This document shows, in pieces, positions 52,055 to 64,000 of a stretch of 64,000 nucleotides of DNA. How positions within the stretch are numbered: position 1 is the stretch's first letter; every line of letters starts with the position of its first letter. The notes under the pieces were generated by a model that was not told the DNA's origin, ran no database searches, and saw nothing but the letters and a program-made list of their open reading frames with translations. Source of the DNA: Gymnopus androsaceus JB14 (taxonomy: Eukaryota > Basidiomycota > Agaricomycetes > Agaricales > Omphalotaceae); the NCBI GenBank assembly GCA_009733575.1, contig ML769397.1, positions 248,001 through 312,000 on the forward strand, read 5' to 3'. The position numbers and the translations under genes were made by a program.

Positions 52055-55000
52055 CTACCACCCCCCAGACATTCCATCTCTATCCCTATAAGTTCTCAAC
52101 ATTGGTGAATCATCTCTCGGACTGCTCGCCGCCATGAGTGCATCATAATTAGGATCGACGATTCCGACATCTTGAATTTCAGCTGCAGCGCCCCATGAGA
52201 GATCCGGAATGAATCCGCTCAAGCCTGATTTTGATACGGTTCTTGAGCTCGATTTAGACTTGGAGGAGGAGGTCGGTCCTGCTGGTGCTGGTGCTGCTAG
52301 TGTTTCCCGACCTGGCCCAGGAATAGGAATAGGAATAGGATGACGACGATCATCATAGGATGGAAGAACGTCCGTGATTCCACTCTTGAAGCTCTGCACC
52401 CTCCGACTCAGCGCATCAAGTACAGAGCCTTTAGTCGGCCACGCTGGTTCCGAAGGGGCAACAGCTCCTTCTTCATCTACTTGTCCCATATACGTCGAAT
52501 GTATCGACGAGTCGGATAATCCTCTCCGTCGAAGTGTATGTTGCATCAAAGGTGCAACAACATCTTCCCCTTCTCCTTCCCTATCCTCTTCACCTTCATG
52601 TAAAATCGGAGAACGGGTGTTCTGCTCATCGATAACCGCATCGACATTCCTCGACATACGGTTAGCAACATTCGGATTCACTCCTAGACCAAAGCCTGGC
52701 CGACGGAATAATACTGGGGAATCTCCATCGCCGTGGAGTGATGATTGTACTCTTCGTGGGCCTTTGGGAATAACAACCCAGGGATCGGGGCTTGGCGGTG
52801 GTGGCGCACCTGCGAATATACCCATGACCGAAGACGAGCTCGGTGTGGTAGGTCTATGAGCTGTAGTTGTACTACTATTCTGACGTGAAGGACCTGCAGA
52901 GGGAGCAGCTGAACTCGTAACGGAGCGTCCTACACCCGAAGAGAATTCAACATTGACAGTGGTGGCTGAAGCCGACAACGCAGGCTGGAGCTTTGGAACG
53001 AAACGTTGGGGTTTAGCGTTTCCTCGACCACTAGTAGAGCGAACAAGGCCACCTAGCGCAGTTGCAGCAGGAGAAACTGTTCGTTCAGCGCCAGCTGCAG
53101 CGTCTGTCCGTCCCCCCGCAGAAGCACTAAAAAGCTTGGAGATCGGAGCCATCCAGCCGCCTGCAGCGGAACCGTCCTTGTTCTTCTCCGCCTTGGAGGG
53201 ATCTAATGCCAGCTCGCTCACCTTATGAGCGATAGCCGGGTCCAGGATGATATCGTTCAAGGTGACTCTAATAGCACCCATCTCCACAAAGACCTCCCGG
53301 AACAATTTAAACAATGCCCGGAGATCTTTCCGAGTACACATCGTAACAACGTTCTCATCTTCCAACAAGTGTCGGAATTGCGTCCGCAATGTAGAGATTT
53401 CGTTGATGATGTTGCTGATGGTACTTCGAGATAGATGACCTACATCCGCACCGCGAAGATGTTGCCGTTTCAAACGGTTTGTCAACGTTAGTGCATCAGC
53501 TTGGGTCATTCGTGTGAGTAGTGCGGTCATTCGTTCAATGAGAATCGCCATGTTTGACGCTGTGGATTCGGAGAATGAAGAAGCTTCGGAGCGAGGATCT
53601 GGGGAAGGCGTAGGGATTGGAATCGTAGCAGGCGATGTTGGTATAGGAGATGGCGAAAGTAAGCCTGTGGGTAGGGGATCGGTTTGTATCGCGCGAGAAC
53701 GAGTGAGAAGGAAGAGAGGCCGATGTGATCTTGTTTTCTCTGGTGATGCAGGTCCGCTGTCGTTTTCACCGTCAAATTCAATCTGATATGAAGAGGGAGA
53801 AAGATGTGCATAGTGATGAGTTTGACTGAACGTTGACCGCGGTTCGGAATCGACAGGGGAGTGTGGAGGTGGGAGCTCACGGCTGAGCGTATCGGGTGTC
53901 AGAGGTTCAGGAGGTCGAAGACCTCTTCTTTCCAAACTTGAATTGCGGCGCTTCAAAAGCGGGGCCTATGAAGTATAAGTATGAGCACATGAACGGATGT
54001 ACTGCAGTAGATACTCACAACTTGCTCTCGAATCACCGAAGAAGGCATGCTACCAGAGTAATGGTGCGACCTTCCAAAAGAAGACAGTACAGGCGTGACT
54101 GCACGCGAACGTGGTGGGTTCATGGACATGTTAGCTCGCTGCTCTTCCACCTCCTGTTGGAGTGCGTATAGATCATCTCTAGATTCTGCGAGAAGGGATT
54201 GCAGTTCCGCATTATCGCGTTTCAATCCTTCGTTGTCATCGACCAGCGATTCCAGCACCTTTGTGAGTTCCGAGTTTTCAGAGTCGGTTGAAGGGCCACC
54301 AATCTGCGAGAATATGAGACTAATCAAATATCCTTCCAATACTAGACTTACAGAGGCATGGAGCATCTGAATCCGGGATCTTGCGTCCTTTAATAGAGAC
54401 TCGGTCGATTCCATGCGAAGTATACGTTTCTCCTCCAGTTCATTTTGTAACCTGCGGACTTCTGACTGGAGTTTTGCTACGATGCGGGTCAGCAAAGGAA
54501 CGTACATGAAAGTTAGAAAGACATACACGTTTTCTCCTTCAATGCCGCGAACCTAGATTCTGCCAACCTCGCCCTCTGCGACTCAAAGTCCCTCTCCTGT
54601 TGCATATCATCCTTCTCCTTATTGACGACTGAGAGACGATTCTCCCAACCAATCGATTTTGCGTGATTGGCCGAAAGGCGAGAAATCATAGTCTGAGCTT
54701 CCAGCAGCTCCTGATGCAATGTCTTTGAAGAAACTTCGGTAACTTCATTGTTCACCAAAGCTTGCGTGAGGCGCTATACCGAAAGAGTGAATCCTTACGT
54801 CTGAATAAATATTGCAGTCTAACCTTTTCCAGAGCGTGTTTCTCCTTTAAGAGTTCTGAAAGTCGTTCATCGCCACTGCTAGGGTTGCTGTCGTTTACAG
54901 AACAGTTCTGAAATGGACTTGAGAATTTGCTGAGCACTGGCTGCAAGTGAGCTCACCTCATGACGACGCACATAGGCTTCGTGTCGCCGCAGCAAGGCCT

Positions 55001-55291
55001 GCCCAATTTCTGCTCCAAACATTAACCGATATTTTCCTTTCAATAATTATTAGACGTACCTGCACTGAGAGTAAGTCTATTCTCCAGCCTTGATTTCACC
55101 GCCTGCCATGTCCTGAAATTCTCGCAATCTTCTTGCTGGCAGCAGCATGTAAACAGCGACGGAGGTTCAGGAGAAGGAACTCTGGAGAAATTGTTCAAAG
55201 CCAGCGTTAAATCATCGATTGTGTTGTCCAAAGACTCGGAATTGTGTAAAGGTGACTCTGGCGTAATTGGGCGAGAGTCGATGCCCAGCAT
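52055..55291 (-). CDS. Long coiled-coil protein with conserved C-terminal domain, unidentified
   Basis: Starts MLGIDSRPITPESP (55291; an in-frame ATG also at 55351). Small exons give CCCQQEDCENFRTWQAVKSRLENRLTLSAEIGQALLRRHE, then long heptad-rich stretches (LSELLKEKHALEKRLTQAL; KLQSEVRRLQNELEEKRI; LESLVDDNEGLKRDNAELQ; DDLYALQQEVEEQR), so a coiled coil of about 250 residues. The large last exon (53956-52055) begins with KRRNSSLERRGLRPPEP, is Ser/Pro-rich, and then has a helical block (ERMTALLTRMTQADALTLTNRLK; HLSRSTISNIINEISTLRTQF; TRKDLRALFKLFREVFVEMG), followed by a disordered tail ending DGMSGGW. A cytoskeletal, spindle-pole or polarity scaffold would fit the build, but nothing visible proves it. 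Adjacent to the neurofibromin gene in the same orientation, about 340 bases downstream of it. Confidence 0.7.
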
Positions 55292-55628
55292 GATATTGGA
55301 GCAGAAGGAGAGGCTGGGTGTGTCCCGTGGTGGCGCAGAATAATATAGCAAGGAATAGATAATCGTGGTTTCAAAGGTAGTTGATCCGGTATCGCGGAAG
55401 CGGGAATCCGAGCAAGCTCAAACTTCCAAGGCTATTGTAGCTATAAAGTTAAGTACAGTTCTTTGATTCTTGTTAATGTGCAATATACAGAATTGAATGA
55501 CTATGCGATAGTAGTGTTATACCCAGAAAAGTAGCATACCAAAAGTAGTAAAATATCATAAATACATGCATTGCGGAACGAAACGAAAAACAACATTAGT
55601 ACCTGGTAATAGTAGAGAGACACACAAA
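55292..55628. other. Intergenic between coiled-coil and neurofibromin genes
   Basis: Contains the promoter of the coiled-coil gene and the 3' end of the neurofibromin gene, both on the - strand. No defined signal. Confidence 0.45.
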
Positions 55629-58600
55629 CTATGAAACAATATGAGCGACTAGATTCGAAATCGACATCAGCACCTTGCCAGCAGCTGCATTTTGGGCTGG
55701 AAGGAACTGGAAATTCTTGGAGAGACCTTGCATCCTTTGCTCCTCCAGAGCCTTCAAATGTGAACGACCAGGACCATGTATCGACGCAGCGTCATCTAGA
55801 GTGTTGAGCGTTGATGACGAGCCACGAAGAACGCCAATATGTGATCCTCCCATTTGGCCGTCGTCCAGCGCGATGCGGATAATGTTAGAGACGTAATGTA
55901 TGATAGTGGGATTGGACGAGTTGGCAAAGGTGTCTTTGATTCGGTCTTGGAGACTTTCGTATCTGGAGAACAAAACTTGGTTAGTAGGCCAACAACTTGA
56001 AAGCAGAGATACATACGCCATCTGAATTGTATCAGGATACATGATAGCAATATCCCCAAGAATACTATAAAGCATCTCGGATTCCGCATCGTCTCCTTGA
56101 GCCGTCATCAACATAACCCCAATAAACGAAGTAGCCAACAACGCCGTATTCGCATCGTCGATCCCGAGCAGTTCAATCGGCACAACTGGAACACTCGAAA
56201 TATCTTCCGGCATCGACAACAGCATCTGGTCTTCATCCAGAGGCGACAACCCATCCTCCTGAATACCACAATCCTTCAGTAAATCATGATAATCTGCAGT
56301 CGTAGGGGATAATGAAAGAAGCGCGACAAAGTACCCCAATGCATCGGGATCTACTGTTCCGTGGTATCCATTCGTATCTTCAGAGTGAAATTGAGTTCCA
56401 ACGCGAGTAGTGATGACGAGCAATGTTCGAAGGGCTTTTTCTGCAGATTCCCTGAGCCCACTTATGTCGCACACCCTTGAAGAGCACCGCAGCTAAGGAG
56501 AACGAGAAGCTAGAGTCGCAAGAGAGCTGCAACGTGCTATCAAACTGCTGTGCAGGCTCCTCAATGGGCGATCTGGCTTCCAGCAATCGTGCAGGGACAG
56601 TAGAACCCACAAACGTGCCCCTCTTCTCCATTTCATTCATAGTCAATGTCACCAGTGCAGCCGCATCCTCGAAGAATGCAATATGACTCGACTGTAGGAA
56701 CGCGACACCCAGCCAGAACAGTTGCGGGATATGTCTCGAATCGGTTTGCAATCCCGAAACAACCTTGGTTATGCATCGAAGCATGGTGACCAGCGCTGTG
56801 ATGTCCGTAACTTCAGGCTGCAACAGGGCAGTTCGGAAAGCCATAAGCATCTGGTACATAAAGTCGTCGTCAACGTCTGAATTTGCCAGAGCCCCGAGAG
56901 CAGTGAACGATCGCATTTGGATCATGGACGAGTACTGGAACGCCGATGCCGTGGCTAAACTCATCCAACGAGCCTTCCAGACGTTGAGCTGACCTGAAAT
57001 AAAAGCGAAATAAGGAAAGGATAGCGTAGAAAGGTCTCAAGGAGCTTACCCTTGGATCCCGCTGAAACATCAATAAAGCGCACAAGAAGAGCTGTAAGCT
57101 TCTCCTGCTGTCGGATCACCAGCTTCTCTTTGTCAACATCAAAGTTGGAATACTCGCTAGTAGCAGTGACTCGACTCAAACCGAAAAGATTGAGCACATC
57201 TTCATGCGAAGTTACATCTTGGATGAGCTGCAATAGGTCCGGCACAGGGCCTTCATCCGGGCGAGCAAGATACAACGATTGAGCAAGGTTGACAAAGATA
57301 CCGTAGACAGATTTCCGTATGATCGTCGAGCCTACTCCAGCTACTAATGTCACTATATGGACAATTTCTGGGACATAGAGCTGGTTGTTGGCTGGCTCGG
57401 CGGTTTCTGCGCCTGCTATTAAAGCAATTCGAATCAAAGTCGAAACCTCGGGCCAACCAGGATTATTGGACGGTATTCGCGACAGTCGAGGAGAAGCTTT
57501 GACGATGGCCTGAAAATCTCAATATGAGTAGGCTTTTCGTGGAAAGTACGGCTCATTTACCTTGCGAAGCTTGGAGAATAATCGTCCTCGGATTGCAATG
57601 GACGATATGGCTGATATCGAGTGCGCGATAATCTCGCAACGATGAGTTCCAATACCTCCGTCAGTAGCAGACCGAACTAGTTCATCGAATATAATATCAA
57701 CGATATTACCGCTCAGCTTGCCAGCTTCGCTCCAGATATATTTGTGTATACCGGTGGTGGCCAACTGAAAGCTTTGCATCAGCATTGAGCGGAAGCGAGG
57801 AAGGACGAACGGTATACCTCAGGAAGATTGACACTCAAATCAGTCAGAACGCGGATGCAGTCACGCAGCCTAGCTCCTGAACGTTCAAACAACGCACTAG
57901 TGGGATTTGCGAACAGTTCCAAGTTCTTGATCCAGGGACTCATATATCGAAGGCAGTTTACCCTTTGCATCACGAGCATGCCCTGGTCCTTCTCATTTAC
58001 AGTCATGGCAGCAACAACTTCGGAGATAAAGTCGAGTGTCAACTGTGGTGCGAATTGCGCTAACCGGGCGCTAAGGTCGATAACAAAGCCATTGAGAGTA
58101 CCAGGAACAAAACCAGCTACAGAATGACTTGAGAATGGGATTGCTGAATGGTCAATGAAACTCGTTACCTTTGGGGCAATAAGAGGCGACTTGTCATAGT
58201 GCAGATAAGTGCATACTGCACCGAGCAAGTCGTACGCCGCAGCCCGAAGCTCTTCGTCGTAGACATCAACGCTGAGCATACCGATGTGCAACAGAGTAGC
58301 CGGAACGTTTGAGAACCGCATGAATCGTTCCGCAAGAGGCATTTGCTGATCCTTTAAACGACTCTTGGCTGCTCGGATTGTCTGTAAAGAGTAGGATCAA
58401 GGTCTGCGATTGTGAGTTGAGAGGTGCATACGTACTCGAATAATGGTTTCCCGGTTCGGTGACGTGAAGTAAATCGTATCACCTTGCCGGCTCCGTCTGA
58501 TGATAAACTCGTTCGTCTCATGGCCCGTCTGGACGTTATACACGTCGCTGACATCTGCGAGAAGAACAATCTCTGCAGATTTACAAGCCAGTCCCGGAGC

Positions 58601-61600
58601 AATGTTGAGAGTACGAACCTGTCCAAAGTGAGCTTAAAGATTGTCTCAGTCTAGTAAAATGCAACGTACGGATGTGATCCTGATGTGCGTGATACCGACC
58701 GTCAAGAAGACTGGAGTGCGTGTTTGTTGCGTTTTCATCGTCACATCAGTAAACAAGTCGGATTGTTCCAGCTCCAAACTTACTACAAGAGGTAGAACAA
58801 TGAATAAATAGCATATCAAGAATGAAACCGACTTACAGGGATATTTGAGAGCATGCGACTCAATAACTAATGTTGGAATGTGAGGTATCAGTTCTGCGAT
58901 AGAACTCCAGGCTCGAGTTTCCCCAGAGAATCTAATACCTGTAAATACCTTGTTAGAAACAAACACTAGACAAGAAATGCGGACTGACCTGCACAAACGT
59001 TGTATACTCTCCTCAGGAACTTCTGTGTCAGACTATTGGGATTGAGGATGTGGGTCCTTGCGATCCTCATTCGAATATCAGAAGGAAGCAACTCTGAAGA
59101 GAACTTCAGCCAGCGTAAAGGAAGCTCCGACATTGAGGTGAAATCTGTGCAGTCGATAATGAGTTCAATATCACAATCCTCGTACTGAGAAGAGCTAAGC
59201 ATCTGCACGAAAAGCGTCAATTACACTCCGCGCATCACGCTAGGAGAGGCTGACCTTGAAAAAGTGATACATGAGCAGTTCCATATCTAACGCTTCGACA
59301 TTGATTTTTGACAGACGCAAAACGAAGAACGCTATGTCCTCAGAGTCCTGCGAACAATTAATTAGGAAGAGAAACCTCATAAAACGGAAATGGCGTACAC
59401 TTGGCGCTACAGTTTCACAACAAACATCTCGAACGGAATCAGTAGCTTTGTCTGCGTATCGACTCATGAGTTCCTGGTAATCCCGGTGATCTTTCTGGTC
59501 CAAGATAGACGCTTTCGGAACCTCCATCGGAGGGCCAAGATCCACCAGAAGTGTGCAGAGACCATCCCAAGCACGCTTCCCGGAAATAGCAGAGTTATCG
59601 CCATCGGCAGAAGGTTTCGATATGCTGAGGAGCTCCTTGCCAATCTTGTCAGCGTGCTTGTCGAAGAACCGGTGTAGGACGATAATATCTGTATCATCCG
59701 AAGCTGTCCCAAGCCATTCTTCCTCGTCATCTTCGCCGGGTGTATACCGCTAAGAATGTCATCCTTGAAAAGAGTAAACTACGAAAAGGGTGATGTTACT
59801 CACGTTGAGTTCACTCAGGTAGCGTGTAACATGAGCAATATGGTCTCGTAGGAAATCATTCAGAACCATCATATGCGCCTCCTTTCCAAAGAAAATATTG
59901 TTGGCAAGGTTCTGAATAATCTTCGCGATCAATGTAAGCCCACGACGAAGAGCGTCACCCGGAGGATCCAAATCAATTGTTTCGGGTGCAACCACCGCTG
60001 GTGAAATGAACCTAAAAAGAGTTGAATGGTGACCACTACCCTGATGAATGTAAAACTTACCGTAGAAACACGAAAGCTCCCAAAGCGGCAAATTTGGCGT
60101 CAGGCCACCTCTCATAACTGGACAAATCAAAAGTCAACGAAATACAAAAAATTACAGCAGAGATAGAAGACTGACACTGTCGCTGCGATATGAACGCAAA
60201 TTTCACGAAACATGCTGAAAAAAAAAACATGTCAATGTCAGCTGTCATCAACCCCTTGAATATTAGCAAACTTACGAGGGAAGTGCAGACGTGGAAGATC
60301 CAATAATCTCCAAGAACGATTGCGCCACAAATTCGATGTTCTTCCTGTTCTGTATAACGTTCTGTTCCCCGGCCTTGGTCGGATCCAGCTCGTACCCTTG
60401 ACCCGGCGGTAGTGATTCCATGCACTTAATTAAAGGGCTGATGAGGGTGCGGAGATAATTGTACCCGTGTATCCGCGCAAACGCGGACAAGAAACGAGTG
60501 CAAGTACTGTTACTTCGGAAAAGTCCAGCCTCGTTTTCTACGAAGACCACGTGAATGAGTACATCTGAAACAGTTGAACAAAAGTATTCACCTGTACGAG
60601 CCACCTCACGGTCAATCATCACTTTGATGAGCTTCATGAGAGATGCTCGCGAGTCGAAAAGGTTCAGAAGCACTGCAATCATTGCATCGACCTCTCCAGG
60701 TGGACAGGTCTCACAAACAGCAAGGACGAGGGTCATCTTCATGAGGCATTAGCGAATGGGAAAAAATGAGGATACGAATTACTCACATCCGACTCTTTAA
60801 CCAACTGCAAAAACGACAAAGTAAAATCAGAAATTGTAGACAAGAACAATGATAGCTACTCACCTCAGCTAGACGATTTTGACCAGTTGAAGGACCAGAT
60901 CTGTCTTCAGGATCAAACTTGGTACCTTGGCTGAGTACGCGAGCGAAGACATGAGAAAATATTGTCCGTTTACGATTATCTTCGTTATACGCCAAAGGAA
61001 GGCATTGTTTGAAGCCACTTTCCGTATTTGCGCTGACCAGGTGAGATAAACCAGTAATCACCAGTTCACGAAGTTCGGTTTCGCGTTGTGAGGCGCGCAT
61101 TCGCTGGGATTGAAGTTAGTTTGTGGACCGTCGGCAAATTATAACTGTCACATACATGTTGGATAGAACCGACATCCGAGACGCTATCCGAAGTCTAGAG
61201 CAGATATTCAATCAACAGTGTTCTCTCCTTCGAGACATTGTAGCAAACTCACCGGAAGATCAATTTGACAAATTTCTAGCCCATTAAGCAAGACGGTTGA
61301 ATATTTGATGAACAACCTCGAGACAAAATGGAAGCTATCATCTCCAGCTGTGGACGTGTCCGCAGGTCGAAGCTGTAACCGATCAAGCAAATTGACCGCT
61401 GTTCGCAGGCAAGCCATGTTAACTTCGTAGATACTGGAATTGTAGTCTGCCGATGGCTGGAGGGAGGTCAATAACACGTAATGAGATTAGCAAGTGTATT
61501 TACCTCGGGCGGCACAATCCAATTGACTATAGTATCCAAGATACTCCGACGAATATCATTATCTTTGCGTACGCTCAAGTTACCGGTCCTGCAACACACA

Positions 61601-64000
61601 CTGTCGCAAAGCAGACAGAACTTTTGCTTGATGCGGAAGCTTTCTGGGGAGTCGAACCTGGTAATGAACGGAGGCCAGACCAAGTAGAGTCGGACTAACG
61701 TCGATATTCACTACTTCTTCGATGCGTGTCTGGCTGTTCTCAACCATCAACTTCAAGACTGCAATGAACTACAGGGAAGACTGTAAATAGAGGAAAGACG
61801 TTGAAATCAAAGAAGTTGGGCTCACCTGGTCAACGAAAAGGAGCATATTCTCATGATTACTCCCTTCCTCATTATGGTCCTTCTCGAAATTTACAGCTTG
61901 AACCACCCTGGCAAAGAAAAAGAAAAAAACAATGAGCAAAAGGCGAAACCCATTCATCCACAAACAACTCACTCATCGAAATATTTGAGAATCTTCGGAT
62001 GAAGTCTCGCATTGAGGTCAACACCAAGCGCCTCCCGCGCCGCTTCCCGAATCTGAACATCCTCGAATATGAGCAAAGCCGTTAGATCGTTGACGAATGT
62101 TCGAGATTGACTGGACAGGGTTTTGCATCGCGCGCATTGAGTCAGGTAGCATTCGCTGGGGAATGACAGAGGAAAGCAGAGAAGCATCGTATTGATCTTG
62201 AACGCTACCACCAGCAACCACAGCCAAGAATAGAGCCAGATTCTGCCACTGGTAGACCTTGTCCTAGGAAGAAGCAGAAGATCAATTTCATAGGCGTGCA
62301 ACGTTGCTAACAAACGACCAACCTGATAGGAATCCTGACGAGCTCGGTGGATAGTCACATCATCAGGTACATTGAGGATGCTTTCCGTCAGGTTAGTGAA
62401 CCGCGCATAGCATTCTTGCCATACAGCTACATTTACAGCAGAACAATAAGGCATAAGCCGCAGTAGCTTCCGAACCCTCTTCTGATGAGCGACACGGCCT
62501 ATAATAAACGTATCAACGACCAGAATGTAGAAAGTAAAGAACTGTTTAATCACCGACAACTAAAACCTTGGGATCTCCGAGCCGTTCATACACTGGATAC
62601 CTCTTCGACTTATCCTCTTCAGTGATTGTCGGATTACTTGGTGCATCAGTTTGACTCTCAATATGAGCCAATAACCGTAATCCCTTAGCAGCAGAATGCG
62701 ACACCATACCATCTGCAGATGGCAAAGACACCAGCAAAGCAATTTCGGCAAGAATCATAGGCGGAACGCGGGAAGGGTCACGCTGAGCAGCTCTCAATTT
62801 CAGGTCCTAAATAACATAACACGTCAAGAAAAAGCATTTCAAAGCTGAGGAAATATCGAAACATACATCAGTCTTGCGCGCGAAAAAGTCCAAGAGCCTC
62901 AGTATTACACCCGACCACAATCGCTGACTCTCCATTTCCGTTCGCGCATTCAGCAAATTGATAGAGATGCTGGCGAGCATTTGAGATCTGCGCAATGCAT
63001 TAGAACACAGTAACCAAAGCAAAAATAGGTGAAAAATGTTACTAACAAGGAATTCTTCATCCAGCCAACGAAAAGCTCATGCTTTGGATCCGTAGGGTCG
63101 AGGGTAAAGGCCATCTCGTATTCACGCAAACTGGTGCTGACCGCGGAGATCTTGGTCACTAAATCAAGTGAAGATTCGAATATCCTCATGGGCAAAGTTG
63201 TCCACAGATTGGTTTCATTCTCCGGAAGGGCGGCGAAGAAAAAAGTCCAGCGCGCGCGCCATATAGAGAGTATGCCTAGAACGAGAAGTTCTCGATCGGT
63301 AAGGTGGTCTGCCTGAAGCCGTTGTATTTTGGGGCGTGATGCGCCCTTTTTGGCACTACCATATTGGTCGACTTCCATACGACGAGTGACAGCGGTCTGT
63401 AAAACATAAACATGACTAATGTGAAGGCCATGGTCAGAAGGAACAGCAAACCTTGAACAACTGTCGCAGGCGAGGCGCAACCACCTTTTCCAACTCATCC
63501 AAAGGTTTCTGCCAGCTAAAAAGCGACTCCTATAGGACAACAATTAGCAAATCAAAACGTTCGAGACGCAACGAAAAACCCTACCTCTTGTATGAGCGTT
63601 AACGACGCCCGTATAGCACACAGTTTCACGGCATCCGAGCGTTCGGGTTCAAGGCAAATTGAGAAAATAGGAAGTGAGTCTTCCTTGGGTAAGAACCTAT
63701 AAATGGATACTAGAGCTTCCGCCCAGAGTACAACATTCACTTCTTCGATATACTCCCAGAACGACTTGCGACCTGGACTCCAAATTCCACTCTGTCGCCG
63801 AAGGGAAACGATTAGCCTGTGCGTTGTAGATGGGTCCATAAAACTTACCTTCAGTTCATGAGCAATGTCATAAGCCAGCATCTGTAGAGGGGTTTCATCA
63901 TCTACGGGATTGATATTCATGGCCGCACGACATATATCTGTCGCGCAGACCAAGGAAACCATGCCCAGTTTACTCGTGCGATTGGACTGCCGCATTAAAT
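55629..64000 (-). CDS. Neurofibromin/IRA-type Ras GTPase-activating protein (5' part outside window)
   Basis: Stimulates GTP hydrolysis by Ras, lowering Ras-cAMP/MAPK signalling. More than 20 exons are visible; the N-terminus lies beyond 64000. From the right: a helical N-terminal region (about 64000-61200), then the RasGAP domain (about 61100-59770). The RasGAP has the arginine-finger motif GLFRSNS (Arg codon at 60515-60517), FLSAFARIHGYNYL, LISPLIKCMES and FISPAVVAPETIDL. The Sec14-like module follows (about 59540-58980: DIELIIDCTDFTSMSELPLRW, RTHILNPNSLTQKFLRRVYN), then a PH-like part (about 58920-58360, VFLTVGITHIRITSV). The HEAT-like C-terminal region runs to VAHIVS at 55629. All features of a working NF1/Ira protein are present in the visible part; no frame break is needed. 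Exon edges were not all fixed. Confidence 0.9.

Noticed and set aside
52374..53786. Several + strand frames of 60-161 codons
   Set aside because: Antisense shadows of the large last exon of the coiled-coil gene; that strand has the heptads and conserved blocks.

Overview
The window looks like nuclear DNA of a mushroom-forming basidiomycete (Agaricomycete). Genes carry many short introns (about 43-61 nt wherever I could place both splice sites). The N-terminal F-box-like domain, the Cys-rich/Ser-rich one-pass membrane proteins, the MYND proteins and the pogo/CENP-B-type transposon are all familiar from agaric genomes. There is no bacterial operon structure, CRISPR array or recognisable tRNA/rRNA. 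Everything was read by eye; no database search was run.

Layout. 0.9-2.3 kb holds a decayed acetyl-CoA-synthetase-like remnant (-). 2.94-11.1 kb (block A) and 15.85-21.5 kb (block B) are two direct copies of one ancestral segment: a small coiled-coil gene, a double-MYND gene and an F-box gene. They decayed differently. A keeps an intact F-box gene and a broken MYND gene; B keeps an intact-looking MYND gene and broken F-box copies. A small secreted protein gene (7.7-8.4 kb) lies inside A. Between the blocks is a multi-exon membrane protein (about 13.9-15.8 kb, +). Right after B is TRAPPC5/Trs31 (21.6-22.4 kb, +), then two related one-pass membrane protein genes (-). 26.47-32.51 kb is a pogo/CENP-B-type DNA transposon whose transposase gene is interrupted by a non-autonomous LTR element. 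33.1-38.3 kb is a core segment: a small putative membrane ORF, an unidentified conserved protein (-), an acylglycerophosphate acyltransferase (+) and a glycerophosphodiester phosphodiesterase (+).

38.5-51.7 kb is a second F-box cluster: four F-box loci in one orientation (two intact, two frameshifted), two MITE-like elements, a decayed unidentified gene (-), one intact secreted-protein gene and one collapsed copy of it. The window ends in stable core genes on the - strand: a long coiled-coil protein (52.1-55.3 kb) and a large neurofibromin/IRA RasGAP (55.6 kb to beyond the right edge).

How it works together. Core genes (TRAPP trafficking, glycerophospholipid metabolism, Ras down-regulation) flank islands of rapid gene turnover. 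In those islands F-box (putative SCF substrate receptors), MYND and secreted-protein genes are repeatedly duplicated, frameshifted or collapsed. Eight F-box traces are visible, of which only three are intact. The nested transposons and MITEs lie in or between these islands.
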